A DNA stretch of 19,472 nt, from positions 1 through 19,472 of the forward strand of contig PCBQ01000078.1 in the NCBI GenBank assembly GCA_002731395.1, in the 5' to 3' direction. The notes below the pieces were generated by a model. The model was not told the origin of the DNA, did no database searches, and worked only from the letters and a program-made list of their open reading frames with translations. The stretch is from Methanobacteriota archaeon. Lineage in GTDB: Archaea > Thermoplasmatota > Poseidoniia > Poseidoniales > Poseidoniaceae. Made by a program: the position numbers and the translations under genes. Of the stretch, positions 14,231-19,472 are shown one piece after another. Each line of letters starts with the position of its first letter. Positions within the stretch are counted from its first letter, which is position 1.

Positions 14231-15378
14231 GAGAGGTCATCGAGGTACATGCCCCATCCGCGGTAGGCTTCCACGAAATCATCGGTCTCATGACCAAGCG
14301 AGGCGGCGATGGCCTGTGCTACGACGGCAAAGCGTTGGCGGTATTTGTAGATGAAACAGAAGTTCTCGTTCCCGTGTCGTATGGCGGGGCCGCAAAGGAA
14401 CATGCCTGGGTGGGTGGTCGATTCGTCCCGTTCGCTCAATTCGGGAAATCCATCGTCCCGAGATTCGAACAGGTGTGAAACGAAGGCGTGGCTGCCCTCG
14501 AAGCCACCGGCGAAGAGGGGCTGAGTCGCCGTTTGGAAGACCTCTCCGTTGCTCGTGGTGAGTTCGTACATGCCGTCGGAGAAGGTTACACGCTCAACGC
14601 CGTTGTTGGCATGCAGCGTCACGTGCTCCGAGAAACACGCATGGCGGGTACGTTCGATCGTAAAGGTCGCCAGTGCAATGCTTGGGTTCGAGCTTCCCTC
14701 GCCCCATGGATCTGCACGGTCAAAGACGTGGACCTTCTTCCCATGGTCAGCCAAGTGATAGGCTGCGTCCACACCGCTTTCATATCCTCCGATGATCAGG
14801 AAATCGTCTCCAGCAAGTTCAGCGTAAGAGGAAACGGTCGCGGTGTGACGGCACAGCTCTGCACCTTCGAATGCATCTGTCTTCGGATATTGGAATTCAC
14901 CAGCCGCCCAAATGACGTTCTTGGTCATGAAAGTGCCTTCGTCGAAGTGGAGGTGGAACAGGTCGTCATGCTTCTCAATGGCGTTGACGTTGGTGTGTTC
15001 CAAAATTGGGATCTCGAAAAACGTGGCCAAGTTGTTCAGGTGCTGAGCATACTGCTGACCGGTGGGGTGTTCCACCTTCATGCTGAACGCCGGTGAAACA
15101 CCGACAGCGATTGAATTCAAGTCCAGCATGCCGATGGAGTTGCTTGGGAAGGAGGGCGTGATGAAACGGGTTTCAGCGGGCCATTTGGCGAATGATGCGC
15201 CAACGGTTTCGCGATCGACAACGAAGAATTTCTCAACGCCAGCGTGCGTGAGAGCGATGGCCGCTCCAATGCCAGATGCACCGGCACCGATGACGATGGT
15301 GTCGTATTCTTGGGAGGGGTCCAGAGGGATGGTTTCCTCAATGACATCGGTGGACTGGTTGACCATGACCATGGCCAT
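14200..15378 (-). CDS. FAD-dependent oxidoreductase (thioredoxin-reductase/CzcO-like fold) with cysteine-rich tail
   Basis: A 392-residue two-dinucleotide-binding flavoprotein. The FAD Rossmann motif is TIVIGAGASGIGAA (28-40). The NAD(P) motif is FLIIGGYESGVDAA (193-206), with VHVFDRA following. A C-terminal FAD-contact segment, GMFLCGPAIRH (325-335), is followed by FIYKYRQRF. No redox CxxC is seen near the NADPH domain, so it is not a classical thioredoxin reductase. The C-terminus ends in CCGQECLTC, four cysteines in nine residues, which could bind a metal or act as a redox tail. Substrate unknown. Start choices are ATG 15378, 15372 or 15366; the AT-rich upstream tract offers a TATA-like match for each. 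It lies 51 nt after LysE on the same strand and overlaps the following small membrane ORF. Confidence 0.88.
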   Translation of the reverse strand: MAMVMVNQSTDVIEETIPLDPSQEYDTIVIGAGASGIGAAIALTHAGVEKFFVVDRETVGASFAKWPAETRFITPSFPSNSIGMLDLNSIAVGVSPAFSMKVEHPTGQQYAQHLNNLATFFEIPILEHTNVNAIEKHDDLFHLHFDEGTFMTKNVIWAAGEFQYPKTDAFEGAELCRHTATVSSYAELAGDDFLIIGGYESGVDAAYHLADHGKKVHVFDRADPWGEGSSNPSIALATFTIERTRHACFSEHVTLHANNGVERVTFSDGMYELTTSNGEVFQTATQPLFAGGFEGSHAFVSHLFESRDDGFPELSERDESTTHPGMFLCGPAIRHGNENFCFIYKYRQRFAVVAQAIAASLGHETDDFVEAYRGWGMYLDDLSCCGQECLTC

Positions 15379-15386
15379 TCGCCCAG

Positions 15387-15412
15387 TAATAAGAACTTAA
15401 GAGATTCTATTA
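15387..15412 (-). promoter_or_regulatory. AT-rich promoter/operator region upstream of the flavoprotein gene
   Basis: This is the most AT-rich tract of the window. It has an imperfect inverted repeat, TAATAAGAA (15387-15395) against TTCTATTA (15405-15412) with a one-base bulge, around a central CTTAAG palindrome. It spans the expected TATA position for the flavoprotein starts. It could be promoter plus operator, or also a T-rich terminator for the upstream LysE gene (TCTCTTAAGTTCTTATTA on the transcribed direction). Confidence 0.5.
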
Positions 15413-15429
15413 ATCCAAGGAACATTGGC

Positions 15430-16062
15430 CTAAGGGAGGCCAACCTGCGCCAGCGTCCATACAGCCAGTCCTGCCAAGGCCACCGCGAGCCATCGGTTCA
15501 GGGCGCTGCTTCGGCGCTCAAGCACATCCTCGAGCCGCTTGCTGGACAGGAAGACGGCGACGACCAAGTACCACATGGTGTCGATCACCATCCCAAGCGC
15601 GCCAATGGCAGCCTTGGTCCACAGCGACATGCCAGGTTCCAGGACCTGCGACAGCACGGCAACCATGAACACCGCAATCTTCGGATTTAGGAAGGCAATG
15701 GCCGCGCCTTCTGCAAAACCGGTCCTGCCTGATGGGCGCAGGGTATCATGTTGAACGGTTCTGGGTGCACCGGCCGAGGTCCACGTCCATCGAGCGAAGA
15801 CCAGCAGCACCAAGGCCCCGAGGACGCGCAACAGCGGTAATGCGTGTTCGGCCGCTTCCAACAGTGCGATGAGGCTGAACACCGCGACCATGGCGTAGAC
15901 GCCAAACCCGAGGCCGTGGCCTAAAGCACACGCCACACCACCTCTACGACCTCCAGTCAGCGTGTTGCGCAGCACCACGGCAAGGCTTGGGCCTGGGCTC
16001 ATGGCGCCGAGGACAAACACTGTACCCGCGCCGAAAAGAGCCGGGAAGAGCACATTGTCCAC
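15430..16062 (-). CDS. LysE/RhtB-family amino-acid exporter
   Basis: A 210-residue integral membrane protein with about six hydrophobic segments, the usual size for LysE/RhtB translocators that export amino acids or similar metabolites by proton exchange. Family signatures seen: MSPGPSLAVVLRNTLTGGRRGGVACALGHGLG (about 21-52; family GPGP...GRxxGxxxxxG) and the mid-protein FLNPKIAVFM. The start is GTG 16062 and the stop is TAG. It begins 24 nt after the stop of a 52-residue ORF, so it is likely in an operon with it. Substrate not deducible. Export of excess amino acids would make sense next to a protein-degrading lifestyle, but that is inference. Confidence 0.92.
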   Translation of the reverse strand: MDNVLFPALFGAGTVFVLGAMSPGPSLAVVLRNTLTGGRRGGVACALGHGLGFGVYAMVAVFSLIALLEAAEHALPLLRVLGALVLLVFARWTWTSAGAPRTVQHDTLRPSGRTGFAEGAAIAFLNPKIAVFMVAVLSQVLEPGMSLWTKAAIGALGMVIDTMWYLVVAVFLSSKRLEDVLERRSSALNRWLAVALAGLAVWTLAQVGLP

Positions 16063-16086
16063 GTGCTTCGATGGACGAGCACGGCT

Positions 16087-16245
16087 TCACGCTGTCGCAT
16101 CGGCGTACAAGCGGTCCCATGCTTGCTGAGCTCGAAGCACGCGCGGCCGATCGGCAACGGCCGCGGCCATGGCTCGAGCCAGCGGGGTGGTCGCTCCTTC
16201 GAGCAGCAGCATCAACAGCGCCGTCTGTGGGTCACGTTGCGTCAT
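16087..16245 (-). CDS. Short ORF upstream of the LysE-type exporter, function unknown
   Basis: A 52-residue soluble, largely helical peptide beginning MTQRDPQTALLMLLLEGATT and rich in Ala and Arg. The frame is open further to a TTG at 16284. I use ATG 16245 because TTCAAGAG ends 22 nt upstream of it, matching the other candidate promoters. It lies 46 nt after the phosphatase stop and 24 nt before the exporter GTG. Coding potential is plausible but unproven. It may be a small regulator or a leader peptide. Confidence 0.5.
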   Translation of the reverse strand: MTQRDPQTALLMLLLEGATTPLARAMAAAVADRPRVLRAQQAWDRLYADATA

Positions 16246-16267
16246 GAACAGGAGAACGACATACTTC

Positions 16268-16275
16268 CTCTTGAA
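16268..16275 (-). promoter_or_regulatory. Candidate TATA-like element before the short ORF and LysE gene
   Basis: TTCAAGAG on the - strand ends 22 nt before ATG 16245. It shares the AAGAG core with the elements before the glycosyltransferase and TFS genes, and would let the ORF-LysE pair be transcribed apart from the phosphatase. Confidence 0.4.
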
Positions 16276-16291
16276 TGTTCGCAATCTTGCA

Positions 16292-17524
16292 TCATGCGCG
16301 CATCATTGGTGTAGATTTCGTCTCGGAAGCGGACTTTATCGCATCTTTCCGGCGAACGATGCGGAATCGCTCCGGTGGTGGAAGCACCGGGTGCGTTCGC
16401 TCAGGGGGTCGGCCAGGCCCCAAGAGAATACGATGACGTTGAGCCGCTTGACGTTGGCTGAGTGGTGGTGGTGGTGGTGGCGATGCCGCAGCACGCAGGC
16501 GCCTCCAAGTGGTAGGTGTCAGTTCATTGGCGGCGATGGCGGCCTGGGATTCCGCCCATGAGCGGCACGAACCGTCCCTTGGTAACACCACGCCAGCAAC
16601 CCTGGCATATCCAATGGAGCGCGGCCTTACGCGACGATCACGGCGTGACTCCAGCGCGCGCAGGCCAAAGAAGTCACTGACTGGAGCCTCCTTTTGATCC
16701 GGTGCATCGAACCATCGTTCGGACCGGAGGGTCTGCTGCCGTTGGATGCGCATTGACCTCAAGTCAACGGCAGCGAGGCCAGGATCAACGTGATTGTAGG
16801 CTCCGATGTCCATGGCCAGCCATGATGGCCGACCGTCGGGAAGGCGGACGTCGCTGAAGGCAACGTCGCCAGGTCTTGAGCCAAATTTTGTGGTGGTCGA
16901 GTGACCAAAGATCACGGTACGACGTGCGTCGAGCGGTGCGTCATGGCGGTAAAATCGACGACGGATCCACAGCAATTCGTGCTCCGTCTGTGCGTCAAGC
17001 GGCTTTGTTGGGTCGTATCCCGCGTGGACCAAACGGACATCGTCCAGGACGATTTCGGTCGGCAAGACGTCCATCCAGAGAAGATCGTCGGCAAAACTCT
17101 GTTTGGCCACATGCAGGTCGCCTTCTGCCTGCACGATGTAGGAACCCCACGTGGCGGCTCCGCCACGCTGCATCCACGGTGGCCAGAGCTCGATGGTCCC
17201 GTCGTTCTGCAGACACTTCGTGGCCATACGCTCGTGGTTGCCAAGGAGGGTCAACAAACGTGGGTCATCACGAATAAAGGCCACAGCACCGGCTGAATTC
17301 GGTCCGCGGTCAATCGCATCGCCGAGAAGGACAAGCCGGTCTTCTTGCCCCAAACGGAGCCGATGCACAAGCGCTCTGAGCGTCGCTAGGTGACCATGCA
17401 CGTCACCGACGGCAAAGACGCGGTGGCCAGCATCAAGCCGCCCTTGGAGGTCGGCTTCCAGCGCATGATCCCTTCGACCAAGGTAGGAAGGGAGCTCTTT
17501 TTTGCACGACAAGGCTTCGTTCAC
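16292..17524 (-). CDS. PPP-type metallophosphatase (Ser/Thr phosphatase or diadenosine-tetraphosphatase-like)
   Basis: A 410-residue protein whose first 235 residues form a calcineurin-like two-metal phosphatase. All metal and catalytic motifs are visible: GDVHGH (D41, H43), GDAIDRGPNS (D69, D72, R73), GNHE (N95, H96, E97), VHAGY (H167) and FGHS (H208). GDxxDRGxxS plus GNHE is the PPP-family pattern shared by protein Ser/Thr phosphatases and ApaH/PrpE-like enzymes. The substrate cannot be chosen between phosphoprotein and dinucleotide. After about 240 comes a 170-residue Arg/Pro-rich tail with a hexaproline encoded by a CCA repeat. This tail is not part of the core fold and may be disordered. 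The start is GTG 17524; TTG 17512 is an alternative. The gene follows the AAA ATPase by 99 nt. Confidence 0.9.
   Translation of the reverse strand: MNEALSCKKELPSYLGRRDHALEADLQGRLDAGHRVFAVGDVHGHLATLRALVHRLRLGQEDRLVLLGDAIDRGPNSAGAVAFIRDDPRLLTLLGNHERMATKCLQNDGTIELWPPWMQRGGAATWGSYIVQAEGDLHVAKQSFADDLLWMDVLPTEIVLDDVRLVHAGYDPTKPLDAQTEHELLWIRRRFYRHDAPLDARRTVIFGHSTTTKFGSRPGDVAFSDVRLPDGRPSWLAMDIGAYNHVDPGLAAVDLRSMRIQRQQTLRSERWFDAPDQKEAPVSDFFGLRALESRRDRRVRPRSIGYARVAGVVLPRDGSCRSWAESQAAIAANELTPTTWRRLRAAASPPPPPPLSQRQAAQRHRILLGPGRPPERTHPVLPPPERFRIVRRKDAIKSASETKSTPMMRA
16462..16480. repeat. GTG/CCA trinucleotide microsatellite
   Basis: Six perfect GTG copies plus one G lie in the phosphatase tail and encode six prolines on the - strand. 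The whole-triplet repeat keeps frame if copy number changes, so length may vary between strains. Confidence 0.85.
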
Positions 17525-17562
17525 CAGGGCGAAGATTCTCCCTGAACGATGCTTCTTCGTGA

Positions 17563-17570
17563 GGTTATAG
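17563..17570 (-). promoter_or_regulatory. Possible TATA-like element of the phosphatase gene
   Basis: CTATAACC on the - strand ends 38 nt before the GTG at 17524, which would give a leader of about 15 nt. It is the only AT-rich spot in the 99-nt gap after the AAA ATPase gene. Evidence is weak. Confidence 0.25.
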
Positions 17571-17623
17571 TGGCTTCCTCATAAGACGACCACAAACCGG
17601 CCGATTTTGCCACCTTGCTCGCA

Positions 17624-19033
17624 TCATGCGAACAATTGCGAGGGCGGTGAACCATGGGATGAAGCATTGCGCCGGCCTTCTATGGCCACCTTCCGCGAAC
17701 CCACGACGTCTGACACAGCCGCCTCCATGTCCACGACTTCGATGGAGGTCTGACCTCGCTGCCGGGCACGAATGAAGGCCGACTTCACCACTTCGTTGAG
17801 GTAAGCACCGGTGAGGCCCTCGGTTTCACGGACAAGCCATCGGAGGTCGAGGTCTTCCGGACGACCTCCGAAAGTCTCCATTTGACGTGTCAGCATGGCC
17901 CGGCGCACGTCCGATGACGGTGCTTCCACCGCAATCACACGGTCAAAGCGTCCAGGTCGGGCGCGGATGGCACCGTCGAGGAGGTTCAGGTTGTTCGTCG
18001 TCGCCACCGCGAGAACGCCAGAGTTCCCGTCCGTTCCGTCCATGGCGACGAGCAGTTCGCCAAGGATGGGGTGCTGAGCGATGTCGCGGGAGATGGCGCC
18101 AACGTTGTCGAGGTCCTCCAAGACCACCACGCAGGGCGACATACGGCGCGCGTGCTCGAAAATTCGGCGCACGGAACCTCGTCCCAATTCGTCAGGGGTG
18201 ACGATGATGATGCTTAGGTCGGCCAGGCTCCGAACGATGTGCTTGACGATCATCGTCTTTCCAGTGCCCGGTTCACCGACGAGCAGCACACCACGTGAAG
18301 ACGGGACGCCGAGGTCTTCGAGTTCACCCATCAACGGGACATACTGAATCACCTCACGGTCAATCGCTTCCTCGATGTCCTTTGACAGGGTCAACCGCTC
18401 GTCATGGTACGCCTCTCGGTCAAGCACACGGTAAGTACTCGTCATCACCAGTCCTTTGAGCAGGGTCGTGAAGACGGCCTCTTCCAGCTCTTCGAGAAAG
18501 CGGTCTGCCTCGGCACGTTGGGTCTTCGGAACGCCGACATGGAAGCGTCGGTCACCGTCATGGTCGTGGGTCATGTACAACACGGCACCGTGGGCGCCGA
18601 GGTCAAGGTGAACTTCAGCGTCCACGCCGACCTCAAAGATGCCGCGTGAGCCGAGGTCAACACGGCAGTAGTCCGGAGGGATTTCCATGTTGGAGTCGTC
18701 TTTGTGGAACTCACGAATCATCGACCATGGGTGCGTTTCATCCTTGCAGCGCTGTTGCAGCATGACCAGCATCAGGTTGCCGAGGTGACGAGGGAAAAAC
18801 CGCGAATGGTTGTGGAGTTCCTCGCCGTTGAGGATGTCCTTTCGCGCTCGGTCCCGAGGCGTGACGGTGGCGCGACGAAGGGCGGCCAACGCCCCTTTGT
18901 TGGTCCGGTGAAAGTCGAACATATCGACACGGATCGGCGTTTCGCCGAGGTCAACCGTTGCGATGAAATCCTCGGTCTCAAGGTCCATGTGCTGTTCGTC
19001 GTCCCGCGCCTGCTCGTCTGTAAATCCGTCCAT
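17624..19033 (-). CDS. AAA-family ATPase with unknown N-terminal region
   Basis: A 469-residue protein with one AAA module. It has Walker A GEPGTGKT (253-260), a Walker B of the form VVVLEDLD (302-309), sensor 1 ATTNN (344-348), arginine-finger segment RARPGRFDR (357-365) and sensor 2 GLTGAYLNEVV (406-416). Walker B ends in Glu-Asp and not the common Asp-Glu, a variant known from BCS1-like AAA proteins. The first 230 residues hold an acidic N-terminus, a basic region near 50-85 and a beta-rich, Asp/His-rich stretch (LYMTHDHDGDRRFHVGV). None of this resembles the N-domains of PAN, Cdc48 or Lon. Remodelling or unfolding of a protein partner is the expected general role. ATG 19033 has TTCATATC ending 22 nt upstream. 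It lies 42 nt after the mutase stop. Target unknown. Confidence 0.9.
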   Translation of the reverse strand: MDGFTDEQARDDEQHMDLETEDFIATVDLGETPIRVDMFDFHRTNKGALAALRRATVTPRDRARKDILNGEELHNHSRFFPRHLGNLMLVMLQQRCKDETHPWSMIREFHKDDSNMEIPPDYCRVDLGSRGIFEVGVDAEVHLDLGAHGAVLYMTHDHDGDRRFHVGVPKTQRAEADRFLEELEEAVFTTLLKGLVMTSTYRVLDREAYHDERLTLSKDIEEAIDREVIQYVPLMGELEDLGVPSSRGVLLVGEPGTGKTMIVKHIVRSLADLSIIIVTPDELGRGSVRRIFEHARRMSPCVVVLEDLDNVGAISRDIAQHPILGELLVAMDGTDGNSGVLAVATTNNLNLLDGAIRARPGRFDRVIAVEAPSSDVRRAMLTRQMETFGGRPEDLDLRWLVRETEGLTGAYLNEVVKSAFIRARQRGQTSIEVVDMEAAVSDVVGSRKVAIEGRRNASSHGSPPSQLFA

Positions 19034-19055
19034 GCGGACGAGATTTGTTCGAGAG

Positions 19056-19063
19056 GATATGAA
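19056..19063 (-). promoter_or_regulatory. Candidate TATA-like element of the AAA ATPase gene
   Basis: TTCATATC on the - strand ends 22 nt before ATG 19033 and sits in the 42-nt gap after the mutase gene, so the ATPase probably has its own leaderless transcript. Confidence 0.4.
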
Positions 19064-19075
19064 GGTCGGACGTCG

Positions 19076-19472
19076 TCACATGTTGCGACGGTATTGACCG
19101 CCGACCTCAAACAGGGCGTTCGATATCTGGCCAAGGCTCGCGACTTTGACGGTCTCCATCAATTCCTCGAACACGTTCCCGCCGGAGCGCGCCACGCTTT
19201 GCAGGCGCGCCAAAGCCTCGTTGGTCGCGTCCATATCGCGCTGTTGTAGGGCCGTAGTGCGCTCAAGGCACGCCGCCTTTTCCTCGGGCGTCGCGCGCGC
19301 CAATTCCATGTCAAAGGCGTCTGCTGAAGATTCGTCGAAGGCCTCGGCGTTGGGGTTCTGGAAGGTGTTGACGCCGATGATCGGCAGGGTGCCGTCATGT
19401 TTCAGGTGCTCGTAGTGCATCGATTCGTCCTGAATCTTCCCACGCTGGTACATCGTTTCCATCGCACCGAGC
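19076..19472 (-). CDS. icmF: Acyl-CoA mutase, IcmF/methylmalonyl-CoA-mutase family, C-terminal part (5' end outside window)
   Basis: The last 131 complete codons of a gene running in from the right edge. The visible LGAMETMYQRGKIQDESM, then YEHLKHDGTLPIIGVNTF and the ending ELMETVKVASLGQISNALFEVGGQYRRNM match the C-terminus of fused isobutyryl-CoA mutase (IcmF). Ordinary methylmalonyl-CoA mutase catalytic chains, whose ends differ, fit less well. These B12-dependent enzymes interconvert branched and linear short-chain acyl-CoAs. IcmF also carries an N-terminal B12 domain and a G-protein chaperone, neither visible here. The ATG at 19462 is internal, since the frame stays open to the window edge with family-like residues. 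It is followed 42 nt later by the AAA ATPase gene. Confidence 0.85.
   Translation of the reverse strand, partial: LGAMETMYQRGKIQDESMHYEHLKHDGTLPIIGVNTFQNPNAEAFDESSADAFDMELARATPEEKAACLERTTALQQRDMDATNEALARLQSVARSGGNVFEELMETVKVASLGQISNALFEVGGQYRRNM

Noticed and set aside
16169..16561. + strand frame with a hexatryptophan run
   Set aside because: The Trp run is just the microsatellite read in another frame. The - strand phosphatase frame is better supported.
18704..19249. 181-codon + strand frame opposite the AAA ATPase and mutase genes
   Set aside because: It crosses two well-supported - strand genes and has no motif of its own.
19076..19462. Stand-alone 128-residue protein starting at ATG 19462
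   Set aside because: The frame stays open to the window edge with LGA before the Met, and the sequence matches an internal part of IcmF-type mutases, so it is the 3' end of a larger gene.

Overview
The window reads as a chromosomal segment of a marine euryarchaeon, most likely Marine Group II (Candidatus Poseidoniales). Reasons: a DNA sliding clamp (PCNA), transcript-cleavage factor TFS and a Nop5-fibrillarin pair are archaeal information-processing genes. A giant membrane-anchored subtilisin with a thrombospondin type-3-like calcium-repeat array, a B12-dependent acyl-CoA mutase and a bacterial-type Fpg glycosylase fit a high-GC heterotrophic surface-ocean archaeon. The lineage is inferred from gene content; no rRNA is present.

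Layout, left to right. A tRNA-Gly(UCC) opens the window. Facing it is a 5.6-kb surface protease gene (- strand) whose middle half is a repeat array. Divergent from the protease is an ABC exporter half-transporter (+), which overlaps tail-to-tail a small two-helix membrane protein; that protein follows a membrane-linked GT2 glycosyltransferase in a - strand pair. Divergent from the glycosyltransferase is the PCNA gene, followed by a membrane/coiled-coil protein of unknown role. TFS lies on the - strand, head-to-head with a compact Nop5-fibrillarin-Fpg operon (+). From about 13.98 kb to the right end everything is on the - strand. In transcription order this run is: 3' end of an IcmF-type acyl-CoA mutase, a AAA ATPase of unknown role, a PPP-type metallophosphatase, a tiny ORF, a LysE-type exporter, a FAD oxidoreductase with a cysteine-rich tail, and a small membrane ORF.

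How the genes fit together. PCNA, TFS, Nop5 and fibrillarin supply replication, transcription-elongation and rRNA-modification functions. The protease, ABC exporter, glycosyltransferase and LysE exporter are envelope and nutrient functions, in keeping with a protein-degrading lifestyle. The mutase belongs to branched-chain or short-chain acyl-CoA metabolism. Genes are tightly packed (overlaps of 7-31 nt, no gene-free stretch over 120 nt) and GTG starts are common.

The most useful non-gene observation is a recurrent 8-bp A/T-leaning element (TCTAAGAG, TTCAAGAG, TTGATGAG, TTGAAAGT, TTCATATC) lying 20-22 nt upstream of six start codons. That spacing is expected for a TATA box driving leaderless mRNAs, and it helps decide several starts. 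I see no CRISPR array, insertion sequence, prophage, toxin-antitoxin or defence cassette. No clear new multi-gene system stands out; the best candidates for undescribed biology are the PCNA-adjacent membrane/coiled-coil protein and the AAA ATPase.
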